DNA of 64,000 bases. Source: JADLHS01 sp964561105 (GTDB taxonomy: Bacteria; Verrucomicrobiota; Verrucomicrobiia; Limisphaerales; JADLHS01). Every line of letters starts with the position of its first letter. The first letter of the stretch is position 1. A program made the position numbers and the translations under genes. The stretch spans positions 62,001 to 126,000 of the forward strand of contig CAZLOH010000001.1 of NCBI GenBank assembly GCA_964561105.1, read 5' to 3'. The notes under the pieces are model-generated. The model did not search any database and was not told the DNA's origin. It saw only the letters and a list, made by a program, of their open reading frames with translations. Positions 1-8,510 of this stretch are shown piece by piece.

Positions 1-2
1 CG

Positions 3-1091
3 CTCCGCAAATACCTCGGCCCGGATGGCAAGGGCGCCGTCGTCGTGATGCAGGTGGACTCGGGCGACGTGCTCGCGCTGGCCTCCGCGCCGGTCTCGGA
101 CCCCAATAATTTCATCAATGGTTTTTCGCCGGGCGAACTCGCGCGCTGGAAGGATGAAGACCTGGGCGTGCAAAAGAACCGCGCCACCCGCGAGCAATAT
201 CAGGCGGGCTCCATCTTCAAAACTGTCGTGGCCCTCGCCGCGCTCGAAAACGGACTCGACCCCAACCGTCTCTTCCGGGTCGAACCCAACCCGCGCAATG
301 CCAACAAGGGCGGCATTTATGTGGCCGGCAAATTCTTCCGGGACACCGCCCCGCCCGGAGACTACGATTTGAAACGCGCCATCACCCGCTCGAGCAATTC
401 CTATTTCATCCAGGTGGGGGCGTTGCCGCACGTGTTCGAGTCCGTGGTGGAACTGGGCCGGCGCTTGCATCTCGGCGAACGGGTCGGGGTGCCGTTGTTG
501 CAGGAAACCGCCGGCCATTTTCCCAAGTTCGGCGAGGAGCAAAACTGGAACTCGCGTTACAAGGCCAATATCAGCATCGGGCAGGGAGCGATGGATGTCA
601 CGCCCTTGCAGATGGCCGTGATGACCTGCGCACTGGCCAACGGCGGAAAGGTGTTGCACCCGCGACTGGTGGACCGGCTGGAAGCGCAAGACCCGACCGC
701 ATTCGAACCGCCCGCGGTTTTTCCCAAGGGCCAGGTGCGCGACCAACTGGGCGTCAGCCGCCGCAGCCTCGACATCGTGCGTGACGCGATGCTGGCTGAA
801 ACCGAGGACATCGAGGAACACGCCACCGGACAACACGCCCGCGTCGCCGGCCTGCGCATCTGCGGCAAGACCGGCACCGCGGAGCGCGAAGTCAACGGCC
901 AGATTGAGAACACCGTCTGGTTCATTTCCTTCGCCCCGTACGAACATCCCCAATTCGCCGTCGTCGTCATGGCGGAAAATGGTGCGTCGGGCGGCGCGAC
1001 CTGCGCGCCGATTGGCCACGATGTTTATGTGGCCCTGCAACAGCTGGGGAAAGCCGAGCCGACCACGGTCCTGACCACCACCCACCGATGA
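3..1091 (+). CDS. mrdA: Penicillin-binding protein 2 (peptidoglycan transpeptidase), 5'-truncated by window edge
   Basis: This is the C-terminal transpeptidase part of PBP2, the cell-elongation enzyme that cross-links peptidoglycan in the periplasm together with RodA. The frame is open to the left edge, so the N-terminus and membrane anchor lie outside the window. The three penicillin-binding motifs are visible in order: SxxK as GSIFK (about residue 70 of the visible part), SxN as SSN, and KTGT in CGKTGTAE. The stop overlaps the next ATG (ATGA), so it is translationally coupled to rodA. Family assignment comes from the motifs and from the rodA neighbour; PBP2 rather than PBP3 is inferred from that neighbour. 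Confidence 0.93.
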   Translation, partial: LRKYLGPDGKGAVVVMQVDSGDVLALASAPVSDPNNFINGFSPGELARWKDEDLGVQKNRATREQYQAGSIFKTVVALAALENGLDPNRLFRVEPNPRNANKGGIYVAGKFFRDTAPPGDYDLKRAITRSSNSYFIQVGALPHVFESVVELGRRLHLGERVGVPLLQETAGHFPKFGEEQNWNSRYKANISIGQGAMDVTPLQMAVMTCALANGGKVLHPRLVDRLEAQDPTAFEPPAVFPKGQVRDQLGVSRRSLDIVRDAMLAETEDIEEHATGQHARVAGLRICGKTGTAEREVNGQIENTVWFISFAPYEHPQFAVVVMAENGASGGATCAPIGHDVYVALQQLGKAEPTTVLTTTHR

Positions 1092-2293
1092 ATTCCCTCG
1101 GCCTCAACGAAAGCAGTCCGCGCGTGGATCGGTTGCAACTGGCGGCCATCTTTTGCCTCATGCTCGTGGGCGTGGCCTTCGTCTTCAGTGCCACCACGGC
1201 GGGGGATGCAAACGAGCAGCTCTCCCTCATCCGGCAAAGCTGGTTTCGCCAGGTCATCTGGTACTGCGCCGGCCTCGGCGCGGCCGCCGCCCTGTGTTGC
1301 GTGGATTATCACACGCTCAGCCGCTGGTCGTTTCCCGCCTACTGGGCGCTGGTGGCGTTGCTCGGCGCGGTGCTCGTGCTGGGCGCGACGCGTTACGGCG
1401 CGCGCCGCTGGTTCGACTTGAGTTTCTTCAGTCTGCAACCCTCCGAATTCGCGAAACTCGCCTACATTCTCGCGCTGGCGAATTTCCTCAGCCGGCCACC
1501 CGATGAACTGCGCCTGCCCCGCAACTTCTGGAAAGCCATGGGGATGATGGCCCTGCCGTTTGTGTTGATTCTGAAGGAACCGGATCTCGGCTCGGCGCTG
1601 GTTTTCATTCCGACCGGCTTCGCCATGATGCTCGTGGCCGGGGTGCCGCACCGGTATCTGCTGCGGCTGGTGGCCCTCGCCGGAGTGGCCGGGACGTTGT
1701 TCCTCGTGGACGTGCTGTTTGCGCCGCCGGGCTGGTGGACGGTGAAGCTCGAAGAATATCAACGCCAGCGGTTGCTGGTTTATTTCGGACGCGACTTCGC
1801 GCCCGCCAACGCCACCCCCGCCGAGCGGGCGCGGGCGCAACAGTTGCAAAAGGAAAAATCCTACCAGTCGCACCAGGCCATGATCTCGGTCGGGTCCGGC
1901 GGCTTCTGGGGCAAGGGCTGGCGCGAAGGCAACCAGACCGCGCTGGGTTTCCTGCCGCCCGCGGCGGCGCACAATGATTTTATCTTCTCCGTCATCGCGG
2001 AGGAGAAGGGATTTGTCGGCAGCGTGACGGTGCTCGCGCTGTACGCGGTGGTCCTCTTCACCGGATTGAGGATTGCCGGCCAGGCGCGCGATCGCCTGGG
2101 CAAAGTGTTGGCGGTGGGGGTGGTGACGCTCCTGTTCAGCCACGTATTCATCAACATCGGAATGAACATCCGATTAATGCCTGTGACGGGGATTCCACTG
2201 CCGCTGTTATCGTACGGCGGGTCTTCAGTGATTGGCTCGTTGATCGCCATGGGCCTGCTTCAAAATGTTCACATCTATCGCAAAGGGTACTAA
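1088..2293 (+). CDS. rodA: Rod shape-determining protein RodA (SEDS glycosyltransferase)
   Basis: This is a 401-residue polytopic membrane protein of the SEDS family, which polymerises lipid II glycan strands during cell elongation and pairs with PBP2. About ten hydrophobic segments can be seen. Family signatures include WFDLSFFSLQPSEFAKLAY (near residue 110), the KEPDLGSAL segment (near 160) and PLPLLSYGGSS near the C-terminus. The ATG overlaps the PBP2 stop and the stop is one base before the RNase E/G start, so the three genes form a tight operon. Length is normal for RodA. Confidence 0.95.
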   Translation: MNSLGLNESSPRVDRLQLAAIFCLMLVGVAFVFSATTAGDANEQLSLIRQSWFRQVIWYCAGLGAAAALCCVDYHTLSRWSFPAYWALVALLGAVLVLGATRYGARRWFDLSFFSLQPSEFAKLAYILALANFLSRPPDELRLPRNFWKAMGMMALPFVLILKEPDLGSALVFIPTGFAMMLVAGVPHRYLLRLVALAGVAGTLFLVDVLFAPPGWWTVKLEEYQRQRLLVYFGRDFAPANATPAERARAQQLQKEKSYQSHQAMISVGSGGFWGKGWREGNQTALGFLPPAAAHNDFIFSVIAEEKGFVGSVTVLALYAVVLFTGLRIAGQARDRLGKVLAVGVVTLLFSHVFINIGMNIRLMPVTGIPLPLLSYGGSSVIGSLIAMGLLQNVHIYRKGY

Positions 2294-2294
2294 C

Positions 2295-4265
2295 ATGAGT
2301 GACCGAAATTTTGGCCGACGCCGACGCGGAATGCGTTTTCGCCCGAGTGGCGGGCTGGGTCAAAACCAGCAAAAAAACAACAAGGAGGCGTCGCAAGCGC
2401 GCGCCGAGGCCGTGGGCGAAGTCGTCGGCGGCGTCGAGCACGTTTACGAGAAACGCCATCAACATGAGATCGAGCGCGCCGAGAACGTCGCCGCCGGCCT
2501 GCCACCGGAAGGCGCGCCCGGGTCGGCGGCGCCCGCGCCCGAACCAGGCAAGAAGGAGTTCCGCGCACCGCACCTCGACACTCCCGCCCAGGTGGAGGAG
2601 GAGAAGCCGTTTGCCCCCGTCAAGGTGGCTAACCACTCGCGCAACCTGGTGGACAAAATCACCGACGTCGCCACCACGCTCGTCAAAAAAGTCCAGCGCT
2701 TGATCCGCCCGGAGAAGAGGATCCACAAGGAAGTGCTCATCAACGCCGAGACGCTGGAGACCCGGGTGGCGGTGACCGAGGACGGCAAGCTCGAAGAGTT
2801 CAACATCGAACGCACCACCGAGGAGCGGCTGGTCGGCAGCATCTTCAAAGGCAAGGTCCGCAACCTGGAGGACGGCCTCAAGGCCGCCTTCGTGGACATC
2901 GGGTTCGAGAAGAATGCCTTCCTGCATTACTGGGATATTGTGCCCAACCAATTCGACAGCGGCGTGGAAATCGTGGATCGCCCCAATAAAAAGCGGGACA
3001 AACCCAAGATCACCCAGAAGGACATCCCGCGTCTCTATCCGCCCGGTTCGGAGATCATCGTGCAAGTCACCAAGGGCCCCATCGGCACCAAAGGGCCGCG
3101 CATCACCACCAACCTCGTCCTGCCCGGTCGTTACCTCGTGCTCCTGCCCAACTCCGATCAATCCGGCATCTCGCGCAAGATCGAACAGCAGCCGGAGCGG
3201 CAGCGTTTGAAGAAAATTCTCCGCGAACTCGCCATCCCCGACGGCATGGGCGTGATCATGCGCACCGCCGGCGAAGGCCAGCAGAAGCGTTATTTTGTGC
3301 GCGACCTCGCCTTGCTGCTGGAGGAGTGGCGCGGCGTCCAGGAAAACATCAAGCACAAGGGTCCCGCCACCTGCGTGTTCCAGGAGCCGGACTTGATCGA
3401 ACGCACCGTGCGCGACTTCCTGACCGAGGACGTCGAACGCATCGTGGTGGACAGCCCCAAGGCGTGCGACGCCATGCAGGCGATGATTTCCAAAATCTCC
3501 CGCCGTTCCGCCCGCAAGGTGAAGCTCTACAACGAAGCCCAGCCCATCTTCGATCGGTTCAACATTTCCAAGCAATTGGAGAACGCCTTCTCGCGCCAGG
3601 TGCATCTCAAGAGCGGCGGCTACATCGTCATTGATGAAACCGAGGCGCTGGTGGCCATTGACGTAAACACCGGCCGGCACAAGGGCGGCAAGGATCAGGA
3701 GGCGGCAATCTTGAAAGTGAATCAGGAGGCCGCGGACGAAATCTGCCGGCAGTTGCGCCTGCGGAATATGGGCGGCTTGATCGTGCTCGACTTCATTGAC
3801 ATGAAGGGACGACGCGATCAGCAGAACATTTATTCCCGGATGAAGGACGGCTTGCGCCGCGACAAGGCCAAGACCCACATCCTGCCCATCTCCCAGCTTG
3901 GCCTGATGGAAATGACCCGCCAACGCCACAGCGAAAGCGTGCGCTCGGCGGTGTACGACGACTGCCCGTATTGCAAAGGCCGCGCCAAGGTCAAGAGCAC
4001 CGAGACGATGAGCGTGGAGATTCAGCGCAAGCTCCAGGAAATCCTCAAGAAACGCACGCGCGACGAATCGGACTTCCAGCTTCGCATCGTCGTGCATCCG
4101 ACCGTGCTCGAACGGCTGCGCACCGAGGACGAGAAACACCTCATCGAGATGGAGAAGCGTTACTTCGGCAAACTCTCGTTCCGGGCCGACCCTGGGATGC
4201 ACGCCGAACAGTTCAAGATCCAAAACGTGACGACCAACGAAGAACTCGCCAGCGTCGGCTCGTAA
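2295..4265 (+). CDS. rng: Ribonuclease E/G family endoribonuclease
   Basis: This protein of 656 residues belongs to the RNase E/G family, which processes rRNA and turns over mRNA in the cytoplasm. A charged, low-complexity N-terminal extension of about 140 residues precedes the S1 RNA-binding region (GSIFKGKVRNLEDGLKAAFV). The catalytic DNase I-like part contains DVNTGRHKGGK and IVLDFIDMKGRRD, whose acidic residues bind the metal, followed by the CPYCKGR zinc-link. I chose the ATG at 2295, one base after the rodA stop; an in-frame ATG at 2265 would lie inside rodA. RNase G genes commonly sit in cell-shape operons, which fits. Confidence 0.93.
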   Translation: MSDRNFGRRRRGMRFRPSGGLGQNQQKNNKEASQARAEAVGEVVGGVEHVYEKRHQHEIERAENVAAGLPPEGAPGSAAPAPEPGKKEFRAPHLDTPAQVEEEKPFAPVKVANHSRNLVDKITDVATTLVKKVQRLIRPEKRIHKEVLINAETLETRVAVTEDGKLEEFNIERTTEERLVGSIFKGKVRNLEDGLKAAFVDIGFEKNAFLHYWDIVPNQFDSGVEIVDRPNKKRDKPKITQKDIPRLYPPGSEIIVQVTKGPIGTKGPRITTNLVLPGRYLVLLPNSDQSGISRKIEQQPERQRLKKILRELAIPDGMGVIMRTAGEGQQKRYFVRDLALLLEEWRGVQENIKHKGPATCVFQEPDLIERTVRDFLTEDVERIVVDSPKACDAMQAMISKISRRSARKVKLYNEAQPIFDRFNISKQLENAFSRQVHLKSGGYIVIDETEALVAIDVNTGRHKGGKDQEAAILKVNQEAADEICRQLRLRNMGGLIVLDFIDMKGRRDQQNIYSRMKDGLRRDKAKTHILPISQLGLMEMTRQRHSESVRSAVYDDCPYCKGRAKVKSTETMSVEIQRKLQEILKKRTRDESDFQLRIVVHPTVLERLRTEDEKHLIEMEKRYFGKLSFRADPGMHAEQFKIQNVTTNEELASVGS

Positions 4266-4288
4266 GCCAGGTTGCCCGCTCTCAAAGC

Positions 4289-4320
4289 AAAACACCTCGC
4301 GTCCTGGCGCGGGGTGTTTT
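4289..4320 (+). terminator. Rho-independent-type terminator of the mrdA-rodA-rng operon
   Basis: A 13-bp stem (AAAACACCTCGCG paired with CGCGGGGTGTTTT, one G-T wobble) encloses the six-base loop TCCTGG, 23 bases after the rng stop. The 3' arm ends in TTTT followed by CGTTTG, so the U-tract is within the stem and short, but the stem is strong. Confidence 0.85.
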
Positions 4321-4350
4321 CGTTTGTTCACGCGGGATCTGCACTCTGGT

Positions 4351-4416
4351 TATTGACCCTCTCCCCCTTCACCCAGAACTCAGAACTCAGAACTTTGGGT
4401 GAGAGGATGACTCTGG
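4351..4416. repeat. Palindromic repeat family A, copy A1 (intergenic)
   Basis: The arms are TTGACCCTCTCCCCCTTCACCC and GGGTGAGAGG...TGACTCTGG, and the centre is a run of AGAACTC heptamers. The same arms and outer flanks recur at 4709-4800, 14653-14748, 21098-21173 and 21499-21580. This copy lies between the convergent ends of rng and the SCO gene. Confidence 0.8.
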
Positions 4417-4456
4417 CCCGTCCGTCGCCGGCCAGCAAAACTGCGGCGTTACGACC

Positions 4457-5467
4457 TTACCGGGTCGCCCTGCCCTTTGCTCCGGCCAACGTCTCGCGCA
4501 CTAGGCGCTGCACTTCGTAGGGTGTCCAAACGTTGCTCTTCCACAGATGGACCAGCTTGCCGTCCGGCCCGATGAGCGCGGTGCGTAAATCATGCGAGAT
4601 CAGCCCGCTTTCCCAGGTGTAATACAGCCCCATCAGACCCGCGATGTATTGAATCTGCTCCTCGCTCCCCGTGGCAAACGTCCAATCCTGCGGGTTGGCA
4701 TCGTCGTTGGCCCTCTCCCCCTTCACCCCCTCACCCGAAGTGCTGAGTTCTGAGTTCTGAATTCTGAGTTCGGTGTGGAGGGGGAGAGGCTGATTCTGGT
4801 AACGCGCGGCGTAGTCGGTCAGCACTTGCGGGGTGTCGTATTTCGGATCCATGGTCACGCTCACCAGGTGGAACCGGTTGGTAAACTCGCGGCTCAGACG
4901 GTGTTCCAGCTCGGAGAAATTCTTCGACATCAAGGGGCAAAAATTCGGCAGCGGACAGCGGGTGTAAATGAACGTCAGCAACACAGCCTTGCCCCGAAAG
5001 TCGCGCAGGTGAATCACGCGCCCCGCCTGGTTCGTCAGGGTGAAATCGGGCACCAGTTCCCCCACCTGGACACGTTCGGCCTCCACCGTGGCCGCGACGC
5101 CCCCGTCGCCCCCGGTGGCAGCCGGCCCAACGGACGCACCGTCGCGAATTTTTTCGATCCGGGCGATCCACGAATCGTCTTCGGTCACGACCAGTTCGAA
5201 CTGCACGCGGTCACCCGCTGAAAGCCCTCGCAAGAGCGCGCGGTCTTTCACCGGAAACGGCATGGTCATGGCCGGCATGTAATCGGGGATTTCCTCGTGG
5301 GTGATGCGGATGGTCTGGTCGTTGGTGTCAACGCTCCGGATTTGTCCCATGACCTCGAACGTCTTCGCGTCCGTCGGCGGCGGATGGTGCCGACTGAACA
5401 CCACAACCGCCAGCACAGTCGCCAGCGTCAGCACGCAAAGACCGGAGATGATTACTTTCGGCTTCAT
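4457..5467 (-). CDS. CusF-like copper-binding domain fused to SCO1/SenC copper chaperone
   Basis: This 336-residue protein has a membrane anchor (about residues 5-25), a CusF-like domain (about 35-110, with the metal-binding stretch MPAMTMPFP), an alanine/glycine linker, and an SCO thioredoxin-fold domain. The SCO copper site is visible as RCPLPNFCP plus the later His in SHDLRTALIG; the two cysteines are separated by five residues instead of the usual three. SCO proteins deliver copper to cuproenzymes. As last gene of the nos operon it probably supplies copper to NosZ, in the place where NosL is often found. About 30 residues (about 223-252) come from a palindromic repeat inserted in-frame. 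Confidence 0.85.
   Translation of the reverse strand: MKPKVIISGLCVLTLATVLAVVVFSRHHPPPTDAKTFEVMGQIRSVDTNDQTIRITHEEIPDYMPAMTMPFPVKDRALLRGLSAGDRVQFELVVTEDDSWIARIEKIRDGASVGPAATGGDGGVAATVEAERVQVGELVPDFTLTNQAGRVIHLRDFRGKAVLLTFIYTRCPLPNFCPLMSKNFSELEHRLSREFTNRFHLVSVTMDPKYDTPQVLTDYAARYQNQPLPLHTELRIQNSELSTSGEGVKGERANDDANPQDWTFATGSEEQIQYIAGLMGLYYTWESGLISHDLRTALIGPDGKLVHLWKSNVWTPYEVQRLVRETLAGAKGRATR
4709..4800. repeat. Palindromic repeat family A, copy A2, in-frame inside the SCO gene
   Basis: The 92-bp element runs from CCCTCTCCCCCTTCACCC to GTGGAGGGGGAGAGGC and has the AGAACTC-type heptamer centre. On the minus strand it stays open and encodes a peptide ending GEGVKGER. It separates the SCO segment ending YAARYQ from the one starting NPQDWTFATG, which are normally close together in this family. 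Confidence 0.85.
5088..5119. repeat. GC-rich repeat family C, copy C1 (encodes GDGGVAAT)
   Basis: This 32-bp segment differs by a single C from the segment at 15106-15136. Both are read on the minus strand in the frame giving GDGGVAAT, and both sit in interdomain or N-terminal linkers. Confidence 0.7.
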
Positions 5468-5476
5468 GCGCCCTGG

Positions 5477-6472
5477 TCAAAGGTCGGTGCGGCGCAATCG
5501 CCAACGGCTTGCGCCCAGCGTGAGCGTCAGCCAACCCGTCACGGCCAACAACAGCGTGAGCGCGGGCACTTGAATCCCCGTCTGCCGGGGCAGGTTCAGC
5601 GCCCGGAACAAATCCACCGGATTGACTGCCAGCCAGCCGAGAGACGGCGCGGAACTGGTCGTGACCGTTCGCGCCGGCCGATCCGCCACGTTGTCGTACG
5701 CCGAATGCAAGTCCGCCGCGGCATTGACATGGGTGGCGTCGCAGATGAATTCGATGTCCTGGGCGGCGGCGATGGAGTTGGTGGACAACAACACGCCCAG
5801 CGCGACCAGGTCGAACACAAATACCGCCCCGCACCAGGTCAGTAAGGCGAGGACCAGCGCCTGCACGCGGGTCCGACTGAAGGCGGAAAGCGTGAGCCCG
5901 ATGCCCAGAAACAAAATGCCCAGCACCAGTCCCGACAGCGCGAGTTTGAAGAACGACCCCAAACCATCTCCTCTGGCCATCAACCCGATGACCGTGCCGG
6001 CAATGGTGAAGCCGAGCGTGAGCGGCAACGCGAGGGTGAGGCAGCCGCCGAGGAATTTCCCCAGCAGGAGCCGCGTCCGGCTCACCCCACCGGCCACGAT
6101 CAACCGGAGGGTTTGTTCCTCCTTTTCGCTGACGATGAGATCATAGCCCAGCAACAAACCGAGCAGCGGGACGAGATATTGCACGAGGTTGAGCAAACTG
6201 ATCACCGTGCGTTCGTAGCCCAACATCCCGATCCGGCCGACCTGCAACAATCCGAAGAAACTGGTCAAACCAATCGCGCCCAGCCAGACGAGCACACAGG
6301 CAATCACCCAGCCGCTGCGAAAACGGTCGCCAAATTCTTTGGCCACCAGAATTGCGACCTGGCGGAACGCCGGGACGGAGCGGGTGATTGATGGAGCGGC
6401 GGGAAGCGGTTCTGCCGCCGCTTTCCCGCCATTCCAACCCTCCAGTGCCCCGCTTTTGATTACGCTCTTCAC
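5477..6472 (-). CDS. nosY: ABC-2 type permease, NosY-like
   Basis: This 331-residue membrane protein has about six transmembrane segments and the ABC-2 signature region around SEKEEQTLRLIVAGGVSRT (about residues 115-135). With NosF and NosD it forms the NosDFY system needed to mature the copper centres of periplasmic NosZ. The start is GTG, and GTGA overlaps the nosF stop. The first 35 residues are rich in Gly, Ala and Pro and do not look like part of the family, so translation may effectively begin later or this is a low-complexity extension. Confidence 0.87.
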   Translation of the reverse strand: MKSVIKSGALEGWNGGKAAAEPLPAAPSITRSVPAFRQVAILVAKEFGDRFRSGWVIACVLVWLGAIGLTSFFGLLQVGRIGMLGYERTVISLLNLVQYLVPLLGLLLGYDLIVSEKEEQTLRLIVAGGVSRTRLLLGKFLGGCLTLALPLTLGFTIAGTVIGLMARGDGLGSFFKLALSGLVLGILFLGIGLTLSAFSRTRVQALVLALLTWCGAVFVFDLVALGVLLSTNSIAAAQDIEFICDATHVNAAADLHSAYDNVADRPARTVTTSSAPSLGWLAVNPVDLFRALNLPRQTGIQVPALTLLLAVTGWLTLTLGASRWRLRRTDL

Positions 6473-7203
6473 GCGAAAACCTCCTCGGCCCGGGGCTGTT
6501 GCCGCGCAATGCGATGATAAATCGCCTCCAGCGAATCGCTCGGCTCGTGTTCGGCGCGGAGCGCGGCCAGCGGCCCGGCGACAGCCAATTGGCCCTGAAG
6601 CAAGATGGCGACGTGCGTGGCCAGCGGTTCAACGGCGGACATCGTGTGCGTGGAAATCAGCAAGGTCGCCCCACGCTGGTTTTCTTCGCGCAAAATTTCC
6701 TGAAAGGTGTCGAGCAGCACGGGGTCCAGGCCGTTGAACGGTTCATCCAGGACGAGCAATTCCGGACGCCCACAAAGCGCGATGGCCAGTCCGAGCCGTT
6801 GCAACATGCCCTTGGACAACTGCCGCACCTTGCGATCGCGCGCACGCCGCAGCCCGACGCGTTCAAGTTGCTGCTCCACGTCAGCCCGCGTCTGTCCTTT
6901 GAGCCGGACGAAGAACTCGGCATTCTCCCCAACGGTTCGTTGCGGATACAGCGAGACGCGTTCCGCCACATAACCAAAGCCCGCTCGATCTGCGTCGGTC
7001 ATCGGCCGGCCTTGAAACAAAATGCTTCCGCTGGTGGGTTGGGTCAGCCCCAACAGGCAGCCGAACAGCGTGGACTTGCCCGCTCCGTTCGGGCCGAGCA
7101 ACGCCAACACGTTGCCGGCCTCGACGCTGAGGTTCACGTTCTCCACGGCTACGGTCGCGCCGTAGCGCTTCGTGAGGCCGGAGATTTGGAGATACGAGTT
7201 CAT
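6469..7203 (-). CDS. nosF: ABC transporter ATPase, NosF-like
   Basis: This cytoplasmic ATPase of 244 residues powers the NosDFY complex. Visible motifs are Walker A GPNGAGKST (about residue 40), the ABC signature LSKGMLQRLGLA (about 133), Walker B LLVLDEPFNGLDP (about 155) and the switch His in STHTM. The ATG overlaps the nosD stop (ATGA). Length and context match NosF in nitrous oxide reductase clusters. Confidence 0.92.
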   Translation of the reverse strand: MNSYLQISGLTKRYGATVAVENVNLSVEAGNVLALLGPNGAGKSTLFGCLLGLTQPTSGSILFQGRPMTDADRAGFGYVAERVSLYPQRTVGENAEFFVRLKGQTRADVEQQLERVGLRRARDRKVRQLSKGMLQRLGLAIALCGRPELLVLDEPFNGLDPVLLDTFQEILREENQRGATLLISTHTMSAVEPLATHVAILLQGQLAVAGPLAALRAEHEPSDSLEAIYHRIARQQPRAEEVFA

Positions 7204-8510
7204 CGCGCATTGGCCGCCACCGGCTGGAGGCGGCTGGAACTGTTTCTGCCGGCCAATTTTTGTCCGGGTTTGATTGCCCCACCGGCCCCGGGTCGCATCA
7301 ACGGCGCGAGGTCCGTCACTCCGGTCGTATCCAGGAGCGGCATGAGTTCTTCCCCCTTCCGAAGCACGGCGAGGGCGGGACTGAGCGCAAGCACGCGCGC
7401 CGTCGGGTGCCGATCCACGATGTAACCGAACACGTCCGTCTCATGATACGGCGTATCACCAATGCCATCGTGATTGCGGTCGCCGCCGGTGTAATCGCTC
7501 CAATAGTTGCCCTGACCCTTTTCGGAGAATGTGTTGGGCCCTTGGCGACCTTGTTCCGTCTCAAAGGGCGGTTGCCAGACTTGATCCGTGTTCCGAATGA
7601 ATGCGTTGCCGACAAACGCGTTTTGTTCCGAAGCATTGCTGAGATAGAGGCCGATGTCGTTCGTCGCGATTACATTTCCCTCAAACCGGTTTTGATTCGC
7701 CTGCTGCACGAAGCATCCGCGGTTCTGGCCCGCGACGAGATTGCCCAGGAAGCGCGAGTTGTCCACTTGCTTGAGGACCAGGCCGTGACGCCGATTCGCG
7801 ATCATGCGGTTGCCCGCCACGCGTAATTGGCGGCCGAACATCAGCGTCGCGCCGACCACATTTCGCGTCAGCGAATTCGTCAGCAATTGGTTCTGATGCG
7901 AATACATGTAGTGAATGCCAAAGCGGGAGTCGGTCACTTCGTTGTTCGCCACCAACGTGTCGTCGGCATAGGACAAGTAAATGCCGTCGCGCTTGTCGTG
8001 AATGTGGTTGCCGACGATCCGATTGCCTCGGGTCTTCCAAAGCTGGATCCCATTGCCGCGCTGCGCCGCCGGGCGCTGCTTGCCGCCGGAAATCTCATTT
8101 CGTTCCAAGACACCACCGCCGACTCCATGGAGGTAAATGCCAAAGGCGTCGCTCTCGATCCGGCAGTCGTGGATGCCGGTGTGGGGCGCATTGATCAGGA
8201 TGGCGCAGTCGAACGCCGCCAGATCGCGACCGGAGTTGCGGATCACAAACCCGCTGACGGTGACGTTGGATTGCGCGATGATGAGCGGCGTGCCCGAACC
8301 GCCACCGTCCAGCACCGGCGCATTTGTCCCGAGCAACTGAATGGATTTGTTGACGACCAGATGCTCCCGAAAAGTGGCCGGCCCTGACACCAGCACCGTG
8401 TCGCCGTCCCGGGCTTGGGCAATGGCGCGGGCGATTGAATCGGTGACCGTCACGGTGGCCGCCAAAGCTGCGAAACCCGAGCAGAAGAAGATTGCCAGCG
8501 CCAGTTTCAC
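7200..8510 (-). CDS. nosD: NosD-like periplasmic right-handed beta-helix protein
   Basis: This 436-residue protein starts with a signal peptide (KLALAIFFCSGFAALAA) and continues as parallel beta-helix (CASH) repeats such as NRIVGNHIHDKRDGIYLSY and NNEVTDSRFGIHYMYSHQN. NosD works in the periplasm with NosFY in supplying the CuZ centre of NosZ. I chose the GTG at 8510, which overlaps the stop of the upstream gene (GTGA) and immediately precedes the signal peptide; the frame stays open further upstream only because it runs through that gene. Confidence 0.92.
   Translation of the reverse strand: MKLALAIFFCSGFAALAATVTVTDSIARAIAQARDGDTVLVSGPATFREHLVVNKSIQLLGTNAPVLDGGGSGTPLIIAQSNVTVSGFVIRNSGRDLAAFDCAILINAPHTGIHDCRIESDAFGIYLHGVGGGVLERNEISGGKQRPAAQRGNGIQLWKTRGNRIVGNHIHDKRDGIYLSYADDTLVANNEVTDSRFGIHYMYSHQNQLLTNSLTRNVVGATLMFGRQLRVAGNRMIANRRHGLVLKQVDNSRFLGNLVAGQNRGCFVQQANQNRFEGNVIATNDIGLYLSNASEQNAFVGNAFIRNTDQVWQPPFETEQGRQGPNTFSEKGQGNYWSDYTGGDRNHDGIGDTPYHETDVFGYIVDRHPTARVLALSPALAVLRKGEELMPLLDTTGVTDLAPLMRPGAGGAIKPGQKLAGRNSSSRLQPVAANAR

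Noticed and set aside
557..970. Minus-strand frame of 137 codons over mrdA
   Set aside because: Shadow of the PBP2 gene; no family features, and the plus-strand motifs are clear.
2151..4331. Minus-strand frame of 726 codons opposite the rng gene
   Set aside because: Long antisense frames are common in high-GC genes; composition (His, Val, Ala, Leu rich) is typical of a shadow, and rng has catalytic motifs.
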